Assembly: GCA_021234155.1 (NCBI GenBank)
Contig: JAJEKV010000015.1
Location: 778,852-842,851, forward strand
From: Isoetes taiwanensis
Taxonomy: Eukaryota > Streptophyta > Lycopodiopsida > Isoetales > Isoetaceae
DNA: 64,000 nt
Direction: 5' to 3'
Positions within the stretch are counted from its first letter, which is position 1. Each line of letters begins with the position of its first letter. Positions 24,912 to 33,660 of the stretch are shown piece by piece. The position numbers and the translations under genes were made by a program. The notes under the pieces are model-generated. The model was given only the letters and a program-made list of their open reading frames with translations, did no database searches and was not told the origin of the DNA.

Positions 24912-25777
24912 CACTACTGTCTTCCCATAACTGCCATGTACAAAATGTCTTTTTCCAAGTAAACTTAACAATGTAACGGGATGTCCTTGCTGAGCAAAAT
25001 ATCATTGACACAGTTGTTCACACAGTAATGCACTTTGTTCGCTTAACACAAGCAATCCAATACAAGTTATGCACTCTTCTCTGCTTAACACTAGAACAGG
25101 CATCTTGGTTTATCAAAGAACAGACGTGAAAGAGAACAGTTTTATGGCTCACAAGAAGCAAAAAAAAAGGGGAGAATTCAAGGAAAAAACATAATGGAGA
25201 GCCCAACATACCTCCAGCATCGAAATGCAAGAAAGCAGATGGATTCAAATCGCTAAAGTAGTCTCCGCCTTCCTCTGTGCAGCCCACTGGAACCCTCCCT
25301 TAAAAATCGCCAATGAAACCGGCATTGTAGATGGCGACCCTCCCCTACTGCATTAGAGTGTTTTAATTTCAGCTCCAATACCTATTCCAATGCTCTCTAT
25401 TATCAGTCGCGTTCCTCAATACCATGAATGGGAGCATCATGGCAACAAGGGTTTGAGCTTTCATAAGCCTAATCCTTTGCTGGTGAAATAGAATCCTCTT
25501 CAACAAGGAAAACCCACTCTACTCCGTAATCTAGATCTTGATCTAGTCCTTGATCTTGATCTAGAAGCTGGAGCTACAGCAGCCCATCAACAGAACACCG
25601 GTTACCCGGTTGTTTGCCTGCCCAGCAACACAAATGACCGCCAATTTACAGCCAGTAATGGGTTTAATGGGTTTGGAGCAGTTATTGGCATATTCCGGGC
25701 ATATGCTTGCATATACTTGGAATATGCTACAAACCCACATGGACGAAGGTTTGCCCCTTAGGGGCAACCCAAAAAAC
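24912..25777. repeat. Segmental duplication, copy 1 (partner at 28811-29659)
   Basis: About 860 bp matches 28811-29659 in the same orientation with scattered substitutions. Shared words include CTTCCCATAACTGCCATGTA, AAGTAAACTTAACAATGTAA and TGATCTAGTCCTTGATCTTG. It carries a minus-strand exon-like frame (near 25200-25285, EEGGDYFSDLNPSAFLHFDA) ending at a GGTATGTT donor-like site, also kept open in the other copy. The distal end is the SINE-like repeat. The two copies bracket the AMT/PGR fragments. Confidence 0.88.
25590..25777 (-). repeat. SINE-like dispersed repeat, copy 2
   Basis: Reverse-oriented relative of 5037-5205. In reverse it begins GGGTTGCCCCTAAGGGGCAA and continues through GTGGGTTTGTAGCATATTCC to GTTGCTGGGCAG. 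Confidence 0.65.
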
Positions 25778-26696
25778 ACGAACATGGTAAGTTTGTTGCC
25801 TATACGTTCTCCAACCTTACGAAACGTGCCCTCCCATCCCTGTGAAAACAAGTTTATGGGCTCGGGTTGCAATTGGACTTGCCTACACTTCGTTTCCAAA
25901 ATTGTTCATGTGTCTAAGCTTTTTGTACGAAGAAGGTTGGACCTCTTCACATGATAGCACAAAAAAAAGCATTATTTGCATTTATATACACCTTAAACGT
26001 TCAGTTGCATTGCTGCACTCCAATTTTCTCATGTTTTCTTCTTATGCACCTTTCTTCTTCTTTTGGCAAGGAGTAATAAATTTGGACTATTGTTATTGAA
26101 GTTGATGGAAGATTATAATAATAGACAGATTGATTCTCAGGGCGCTTTCCCATGGGCAGAAAACCTCCTAGGTTTCTGAAGGTCTGGTCTGCTATTCCGA
26201 TGTTCCCATGAGCTAAGAGCCTGAGTGGCTGAGGTTAAGAACCTCATTTAAAAAGTAATCCCGACGATTACTTTTGGACCTGGATCTGACCTCATCCAGG
26301 TCCGTCCGTCCATGGGAAAGCACCCTTATTGTGAAACACGAGTACTGTGGCTTTAAATCGGATAGGCAAAGTTTGAAGTGCATCTCCGGAAACAAGCCGC
26401 CCTATTTATAATGATTATCAACAGGAACTCATAATCTGCGGGCAACTGCTGGACCAAGCCCCAACAGGCGTGATACAATTATCTCTGTAATGGCTTCAAT
26501 AATTTGATAGTTATAGCAGTTTATATTTTAGGGGTGGTAATTCGAACAGAAAGGACACTAGAAATGCTTTACATCCCAAGTCTAGATATTCTTCAGATCA
26601 AAAAGGGTTTTAGAGAAGGTTGGCCACTGACCTAAACTAAAAATTCAGAGTGAGATTTTAGAATTAGCATGGCAACACGAGAATAAACAGCAGCAA
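25778..26696. other. Intergenic, with a short inverted repeat
   Basis: Between about 26140 and 26325 the words TTTCCCATGGGCAGAAAACC and CCGTCCATGGGAAAGC face each other, with AAGTAATCCCGACGATTACTT as a small central palindrome-like core. This may be a degenerate MITE. No gene was recognised; the promoter of the AMT fragment is not identifiable. Confidence 0.4.
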
Positions 26697-27961
26697 CACT
26701 GGTGGGGTTGCAGAGTGTGCCAGAGTTAGTAATTTTACATGGAAGCATAGTGAAGAAGAAATGGGTAGTGAATTCAGCATTTATAGCACTATATGTATTT
26801 GCAGCAGTACTTATATGTTGGGTATGCTGCTGGGCTATGGCATGGCATTTGGACAAAAGCTTCTGCCTTTTTGGGGTAAACCTACAGCAGCACTTGGACA
26901 GCATTACCTCCTCCAACTTGCAAGGCTTGATTCAGGTAAAACAACCTCTAAATCTCACATCCTCTTCCTTATGGCCACCCTTGTGTTTTACCAGTTTGAC
27001 TTTGCTGCAATTACTATGATCCTTATTTTTGGATCGGTCCTCGGAAGAATGAATTTCAGAGCTTGGATGATGTTTGTTCCTTTGTGGCTTACCTTTTCTT
27101 ACACTGTTGGTGCTTATAGTCTTTGGGGTGGAGGATTTGTGCATCAATGGGGAGTTATTGATTATGCTGGAGGATCAAGACTTATTGTTGCAGCTTGGAT
27201 GAGCCTGACGCCTAACCTTCGGGAAAAGAACATGACAAACATTGCTGTTGACACGATATCTAAAGTTGAATCTATCTTGCTGGGCTATTCCAGGTTGGCC
27301 CTAGATTAAAGACAGGGCATGGCGCTTTCGCCCCAAACAATATTCTTCTCACTCTTGCGAGGTGGATTGCTTTGGCTTGGTTGGTCGCTTTCAATGGTGG
27401 AGCTCCTTATGTTTTGCCAATCTTACGGCCTCCATAGTCGTTGCTTAATATGCATATTTGTGCAGCAACAAGTTTGTTTATCCGACTGCCTTAGACGTTG
27501 TGTACTTCAAAAAACCATCCAGAATTGGCTAGGTGCAAGGCATGATTATCGGTCTTATATGCATCACTCCCCGGCGCAGTAATGAACAACCTGTTTCCCC
27601 CGTACCAAAGAAAAATTTGTGAAGAAATTCAAAGACTAAATCCTTTGTAGTATATACCATTTAGATAGATCTCTTGTAACTAGTAGCCATAGTTTAAAAC
27701 TCAGAATCCCCGTTCTGGAGGCCATATTGTATATGAACTAATCTACATATAGAAATTGATTGCAGGTGTGGTGCAAGGTTGGGGTGCCATAATAATGGGT
27801 TTTTTATCAGGAAGCATACCCTGGTTCAACATGATGGTGTTACACAAAAGATTAATTTGGCCACAACGCATTGATGACACTCTAGCAATATTCCACACAC
27901 ATGGAGTAGCAGGATTACTGGGGGGCTTATTAACAGGATTTTTAGCCGAGCCAAAGTTGTG
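26697..27961 (+). pseudogene. AMT2-type ammonium transporter fragment, frameshifted and truncated
   Basis: The Amt/Mep family moves ammonium across membranes. The fragment opens with [20 protein letters not shown] and [17 protein letters not shown]. The frame then shifts near 26820, and it continues with [17 protein letters not shown] and [19 protein letters not shown]. Further breaks occur near 27200-27420. After a short intron it resumes with [25 protein letters not shown]-like [18 protein letters not shown] and FLAEPKLC. The GT of the donor near 27580 appears lost (CGCAGTAATG). The C-terminal third is absent: homology stops near 27961, where antisense PGR-like sequence begins. The AMT2 (rather than AMT1) assignment comes from remembered family motifs. 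Confidence 0.87.
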
Positions 27962-28757
27962 CAACCCAAAGGGATTACCAAAATTTGGTAACTCCAAATA
28001 CTTCCATGGCAACTTGTAGAGAATAAACCAACGATGGAAAACATTAGCCCAATTAAACCACCAGCGGCAAATGCTGCAAGAAGTCCGAGAGTTGTGACTC
28101 CGCCATTTGTGCCCCTAGGAACAGGCTGCAAGATAGCATAATCATGCCAAGAGCAGCATATAAAATAAAGTAGAAAATGTCGCATACTAATAACTATATA
28201 AACCGTGCCTGCATTGTTGTAATTAGACGAGGCTGGCTCTTGCTGAGAACTGCGACCTCAGATGACCATGTATCCCCATTACAGCAGGCACAGTATCCAA
28301 AAATAGCACCCAATAATCCTGTGACAAGAGGGTTTTTCTTCTTGTTCAACCACTGATCCCAGCCCCCAGTAATATAAGCAACTAATAAAGACAACAAAGT
28401 TGCTGCCAAACTATTTGCAAACACCTGTACCCTGCATCCCTTGTCTTTTAACAAAGCCGGACAGTGTGTTGGACCAAAAACAAAAGGAAGCCTTACCAGT
28501 CTCTTTGACCACCTTCTTTAAAACCATCCTCCACAATCTTTTTTTCTTCAGATTTATACTTGGTAAGCATTGAGGAACTCATATAAAACACAATAATCAG
28601 AGCTCCAAATCTGGATCCTAGAAACAAAGCATCAAATTCATCAATGTGGAAAATCAGTAAGAAAAACTTGAAAGAAATGAAATGGGCACCTGATACCAGT
28701 TGATATGGAGAGGGCCATTATAAGAAACCCAGCTAATGCTCCAGAAGTCTCAGAATA
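27957..28757 (-). pseudogene. TMEM19/PGR-like integral membrane protein fragment (DUF92), four exons
   Basis: Minus-strand exons: 28757-28697 (SGALAGFLIMALSISTG), 28617-28497 (RFGALIIVFYMSSSMLTKY), 28431-28209 (CCNGDTWSSEVAVLSKSQPR) and 28125 to about 27957 (PVPRGTNGGVTTLGLLAAFA, then QILVIPLG). The splice phases join these into one frame. The intron after the third exon would start GC (CAG|GCACGG), so it is either a GC-AG intron or a mutated donor. The CCNGDTWSSE and RGTNGG motifs mark the TMEM19/PGR branch, not the phytyl-phosphate kinase VTE6 branch. The C-terminus is lost at the junction with the AMT fragment. The first exon is unclear; the duplicated frame near 29170 is a candidate. Confidence 0.82.
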
Positions 28758-28810
28758 CTAGAACTGAGGAGATAAGAAAGCCCATAGCTGATCGAAGAAG
28801 AAAGCACTAC

Positions 28811-29659
28811 ACTACTCTTCCCATAACTGCCATGTACAATGTCTCTTTCCAAGTAAACTTAACAATGTAACAGAATGTCCTTTCTGAGCAAAATATCATT
28901 GAAATCAGATAATTGTTCACACATTAATGCACTTTGTTTGCTTAACACAAGCAATCCAATACAAGTTATGCACTCTCCTCTGCTTAACACTAGAACAGAC
29001 CTCTTGGTTTATCAAAGAGTAGATGTGAAAGAGAACAGTTTTATGGCTCACAAGAAGCAAATAAAAAAAGCTCAAGAAAAAATATAATGGAGAGCACAAC
29101 ATACCTCCAACATCGAAATGCAAGAAAGCAGATGGATTCAAATCGCTAGAGGAATCTCCGCCTTCCTCTGTGCAACCCACCAGAACCCTCCCTTATGAAT
29201 CGCCAATGAAACCGGCGTCGTAGATGGCTACCCTCCCTACCGCATTAGAGTGTGTTAATTTCAGCTCCAATACCTATTCCAGTGCTCTCTGTTATCAGCT
29301 GTGTTCCTCAATACCATGAATGGGAGCAATATAGCAGCAAGGTTTTGAGCCTTCATAAGCCTAATCCTTTGCTAGCGGAAAAGAATCCTCTTCAACAGAG
29401 AAAACCCACTCTACTCCTTAATCTAGATCTTGATCTAGTCCTTGATCTTGATTTAGAAGCTGGAGCTACAACAACCCATTGACAGAACTGCCACTTCGCC
29501 CATTTCTTCGATCTAAGTATGCTTGCTTTGACCGCCAATCTACTGGCAACAACCAGTTTGGAGCAGTCACCAACATATCCTAGGCATATGCTGGCATATA
29601 CTTGGATATGCCACAAACCCACATAAACGAGGGTTTGCCCCCTAGGGGCAACCCAAAAA
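28811..29659. repeat. Segmental duplication, copy 2
   Basis: Partner of 24912-25777, same orientation, directly upstream of the PGR-like fragment. The minus-strand exon-like frame (EEGGDSSSDLNPSAFLHFDV, near 29100-29175) is preserved, with substitutions only. No in-frame ATG is present in that piece, so if coding it is an internal exon. Confidence 0.88.
29480..29659 (-). repeat. SINE-like dispersed repeat, copy 3
   Basis: In reverse it starts GGGTTGCCCCTAGGGGGCAA and follows the other copies through CATATGCCAGCATATGCC-like words, then diverges near 29540. Confidence 0.65.
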
Positions 29660-29711
29660 TGGTTGTTCTTATATTATCTAGCTTTGAATTAGTATAGCAA
29701 TGTTGGCTAGC

Positions 29712-30087
29712 CCTCCAGGCCTGTCCGGCGTACGAGCATATCCGGGCTCGGTATGCTCGGTTAGTTGTGCCCCATCAGGCCTTGCATGAGCTACTGAGCA
29801 CGGCCCATGTAGGCTTGTTGGGATCGTACCTCCAGGAGGTAATGGATACTGCTGGACTCGCTTATGCCCCCTGTCCGACATTAACCTCACCGTATTTGTG
29901 ATTATGTATATAATGCAGTAAGATGTCAAGATCCTTATTGCTACTAAGATTTTTCCCGAAAACCCTTCGGCGGGGTTTTTTCCTGGTAGTAATACGCCTG
30001 CTGCTCTCTCTTTGTACTTAGGTCCCATAGGCCAGCTGGTCTCCGTGGACGATAAAATCATATTCTATTCTATTCTATTCTATTCTC
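29712..30087 (+). mobile_element. LINE family A, 5'-truncated copy (last codons, 3' UTR and tail)
   Basis: Begins within the C-terminal ORF (ACPAYEHIRARYARLVV, LHELLSTAHVGLLGSYLQEV), matching 22607-22740 of the large copy. The UTR has the hairpin at 29955-29990, the conserved TAATACGCCTGCTGCTCTCT and GGTCCCATAGGCCAGCTGG words, and an ATTCT tail (30059-30087). Extreme 5' truncation is normal for LINE insertions. Confidence 0.9.
29955..29990 (+). other. Conserved 3' UTR hairpin of LINE family A (copy 2)
   Basis: TTTTTCCCGAAAACCC pairs with GGCGGGGTTTTTTCC. An outer stem pairs ATTGCTAC (29937-29944) with GTAGTAAT just downstream. Confidence 0.7.
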
Positions 30088-30130
30088 TCATCTTCATCAC
30101 ATCAGAATTTTTTTTCCGATAATATGCATC

Positions 30131-30131
<1 letters not shown>

Positions 30132-30162
<31 letters not shown>
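30132..30162. repeat. Poly(T) tract of 31 bases
   Basis: Uninterrupted T run, possibly the reversed poly(A) tail of a retroposed sequence. What such an insertion would contain is not clear. Confidence 0.9.
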
Positions 30163-30163
<1 letters not shown>

Positions 30164-30290
30164 GAGAGTAAGGATTGATTTTTTCCATTAATCAGAAAAG
30201 AGGAGTACAAGTAATTGCATATGGTGCCTTCTGCATATGCATCGGTTGACCAAAAAAAACCATGCAATAAAATACTATCTGGGATACCAT

Positions 30291-31650
30291 AGAGATCTCT
30301 AATGTTTCTGGTAAGCAGGGCACTGTAATATCAAATGGTTCTCATCCTCTATCTCATCATCTCTACATACTCTGCATGTTCGCCTATGCCTTGGAAGATT
30401 CCCCCGTCTCCCAACCTCTATTCCCAACTGATGAGAGCTAAGTCTTAATCTGCATATCAGATGCCTTTTCTTATATGAAGCCTTTTCTACAAGATGTGGT
30501 GCTTGACATAAACAAGATTAATTGCCTGCTTGTAGAAACTCATTGTTGTCCCAGAATTGCGCCACAGTTTATGTTGCACGTTGACACCTGCCCATTCCCT
30601 TAATATTGTTTGATCACTGGGTACATTATCAATTGACATGCCCCTTTTTTCAATCCATTTCTGTACGTCTGCAAATCGACCTTTTATATTACTTTCTTCC
30701 ATGGCTATTCGCGGAAGCTTTTCAATTTCCATCTGTGTCAATGTGAAATATAAATCTTCTGCTTCAAGTGGTATCATGCCAGAATCCGCCAACGTCATGG
30801 GATAGTTGTGCTTTACAATTTAGTTAGACTCTTTGATCTGTATTTTATCCAACTTGTTGACCATTTCATCATGTTAAAACGCAAATTTGAGCTCATTATT
30901 ATTTGGAATAAATTGCCTGGTCTCGACTGCCCTGCAGAGGTTTTGAAGTTCTCTTTCTCCTTGATCTCTAATGTTCTGGTAAGCAGGGCACTGTAATATC
31001 AGATGGTTCTCTTCCTCTATCTCATCATCTCTACATACTCTGCATGTTCGCCTATGCCTTGGAAGATTCCCCCGTCTCCCAACCTCTATTCCCAACTGAT
31101 GAGAGCTTAGTCGTAATCTGCATATCAGATGCATTTCCTTATACGAAGCCTTTTCTACAAGATGTGGCGCTTGACATAAACAACGGTTAATTGCCTGCTT
31201 GTAGAAACTCATTGTTGTCCCAGAATTGCGCCACAGTTTATGTTGCATATTGACACCTGCCCATTCCCTTAATATTGTTTGATCACTGGGTACATTATCA
31301 ATTGACATGCCCCTTTTTTCAAGCCATTTCTGTACGTCTGCAAATCGACCTTTTATATTACTTTCTTCCATGGCTATTCGCGGGAGCTTTTCCTTTTCCA
31401 TCTGTGTCACTTTCGCCACATACTTTAATGTGAAATATAAATCTTCTGCTTCAAGTGGTATCATGCCAGAATCCGCCAACATCATGGGATAGTTGTGCTT
31501 TACAATTTAGTTAGACTCTTTGATCTGCATTTTATCCAACTTGTTGACCATTTCATCGTGTTAAAACGCAAATTTGAGCTCATTATTACTTGGAATAAAT
31601 TGCCTGGTCTCGACTGCCCTGCAGAGGTTTTGAAGTTCTCTTTCTCCTTT
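30291..31650 (-). pseudogene. LINE family B C-terminal fragment, tandemly duplicated
   Basis: Two direct copies of a 670-690 bp minus-strand fragment of the LINE C-terminus: about 30291-30963 and 30964-31650. The second copy is open from 31485 to 30874 (MLADSGMIPLEAEDLYFTLK, RLRLSSHQLGIEVGRRGNLP, CRVCRDDEIEEENHLILQCP). The CX2C...HX4C motif is the usual C-terminal finger. The first copy lacks 18 bp (CTTTCGCCACATACTTTA) present in the second. Related sequence lies in the large copy at 60.1-60.9 kb. No catalytic RT is present. Confidence 0.87.
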
Positions 31651-32790
31651 ATCTTATGCAACCGCCGAGGTCACACCCTTTGGTCTAAGATGATTACTTG
31701 CTATTTGCAGGCAACCAGAAAAGCAACCAAAAATAGGCCTTCTCCAACTAAGGAATTCCAAGAAAGATATTAGGGTCACATGTACAAGAAAGGTGAAATA
31801 TAGAAACATTTTTGGTTTTTAAGTTGCCCTTAAATGCAAGATGTTGCACCATTTTGCCTTCGTAGATTTGCTATGGACAATAAGCTTTTTGTGTGCTAAT
31901 TGACCCATTGCAATGTAGCATTGACTCCACTTAAACTTATTTGAAGGAATACTTATTTCTAGATCCTTTCTGGCTTCAGCTCTGCAGGATTAGTTCAGGT
32001 CAAAAGGTTGAAAACTGGTCAGTTCGGTAACATATGTAAGATATGTTTTAAATTGTTTCCTTTTTGCGGGCAATATTTAGCTAAACTAGTGTGGTCACTG
32101 GATAGATATTGGAACAAAATCCCTTATTCATCAACTTGGTCCAGACATGATTGAGTAGATAAAACATATGTGTCATTATTGCAGTCATTCTAGTAAGTAT
32201 GTAAAAAATTGTATTGCAGCTATTATATGGTTGCCGGTGAATTGACGTGAAAACCTTTTCTTCTGTAATTTTAGGTGTTGAAGCTCTTTGAAGGATAGCA
32301 AATCTGGGAGAAGATATAACTAATGAGGATTCAAGTTATACATCTGCAAAACCAATTTTTACTCCAAGTTTGGTCATAAGCAATGTTCCCAGAATATCAA
32401 CTAAGAAGCTCTGGGATTAAAACTCAATTATTGCAAATTGTTGGTTTGGCTTTGTGTATTGCATTAAACTCTATAGCCAGACCTTGCATCAAAATTCAAA
32501 CAAACGATAACATTTTTCTGCTCGGAATATTAATGGACATGTTCATTCTCATGCCATAAATGGATAGGAATGCCAGTCAAGAGGCCAGCCAAAATGAAGA
32601 GTTTTGCAAGATAATACGAGTTTTATTGATAAGAAAATCAGGCAAAAATGCTCCCCTTTATGCCAAGGACTGACCTCTTATCTCGAGCTTTTAGTATCTA
32701 TCATCATGGAAGCAGTGGGAATGCAAATAAAACAAGTTTATGCACATTCTTAACACCGAAACAAAGCCCATGCATCCGTTTTGCATGCAT
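31651..32790. other. AT-rich intergenic DNA, nothing recognised
   Basis: No domain, transposon end or RNA gene could be identified on either strand. Confidence 0.5.
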
Positions 32791-32931
32791 GGGACGAGCA
32801 TGCATGTTTTGCATGCATGCGGGCGGCGCATGCCCGTTCTGGTTGGGAGTTCGCTATTTTAGGCGCGTTTCAGCTTCGACTTCTCATCGGCGCTTCCTTT
32901 TCTCTCTCAGCAGTAACTTATTTTCTTTGAA
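32791..32931 (+). repeat. 141-bp direct repeat, copy A
   Basis: Begins GGGACGAGCATGCATGTTTT and includes GCGGGCGGCGCATGCCCGTT and TCAGCTTCGACTTCTCATCG. It recurs at 33152-33292 with a few substitutions. The flanking word CCCATTCTAGAAT near 33100 and 33140 also recurs at 40217, indicating a dispersed repeat family. Confidence 0.88.
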
Positions 32932-33151
32932 TTGTTTCCAGGCAGGGGAGGGGCTTCTTCCTGCCTGGTTTGGCCAATTTGGCGTTTCTTTCATGCTGTC
33001 CTTTCTCGGCCTTTAGCCTTCATCCTGTGACCTTCGTCCTCGATCCTAGTTTGTTAAGGAAGTCCTTTGGTATTCGGGCGGTTTGTTGGTTTCATGCGAG
33101 TCCCATTCTAGAATCCCATCGATCCGAGACATCGGATCGCCATTCTAGAAT

Positions 33152-33292
33152 GGGACGAGCATGCATATTTTGCATGCATGCGGGCGGCGCATGTCCGTTC
33201 TGGTTGGGAGTTCGCTATTTTAGGCGCGTTTCAGCTTCGACTTCTCATCGGCGCTTCCTCTTCTCTCTCAGCAGTACTTTATTTTCTTTGAA
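33152..33292 (+). repeat. 141-bp direct repeat, copy B
   Basis: Same unit as 32791-32931, 361 bp downstream. It is followed by about 370 bp of GC-richer sequence ending in the hairpin at 33501-33565 and the word GGTGCCCGGCGTTGCCGGGC. A and B could be 5' portions of one repeated retroelement. A short match (CGGCGCTTCCTCTTCTCTC) also occurs near 38812. Confidence 0.88.
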
Positions 33293-33500
33293 CCCACCCT
33301 CCCCCCCTTCTTTGTTATTGTATTTTTATTGCGTGGCACGCGCGTAATCAGCCCCTCCACTCTGGGAGGTTTGTTTTGTCTTGTTGTTTTGTTGGTGATG
33401 TGCAGGTACAGGTTAGCGAGCGGCATCTGTTTTGACTTTTCCATTCGTGGATTTTGGGAGCGATTTTTATGCCTTACGTTTGTCCAAGCCCCTTGCGAAG

Positions 33501-33565
33501 GCTTATCACTAGGGTTTTTCCTCGAAAACCCGAAAGGGCGGGGTTTTTTAATCCCGGTGATAAGC
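33501..33565 (+). other. Two-tier hairpin shared with LINE family A 3' UTRs
   Basis: The outer stem GCTTATCAC / GTGATAAGC is perfect. The inner stem has CTCGAAAACCC, a GAAA tetraloop, then GGGCGGGGTTTTTTAATC. The inner part is nearly identical to the LINE hairpins at 22829 and 29955, while the outer stem differs in sequence but still pairs. The rest of the neighbouring repeat is not LINE family A. Confidence 0.72.
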
Positions 33566-33660
33566 TTTCGGCAGGTACACTAGCCCAGTCTCTATTAGCA
33601 TTGTATTTTGTTGGGGTCCAAATGATACTAGTTATGGTGCCCGGCGTTGCCGGGCTTTAG

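Noticed and set aside
27826-28185. Reading the PGR fragment as phytyl-phosphate kinase VTE6
   Set aside because: VTE6-type proteins have SDTVSSEIGKAYG at the matching place; here it is GDTWSSEVAVLSKSQPR, the TMEM19/PGR form.
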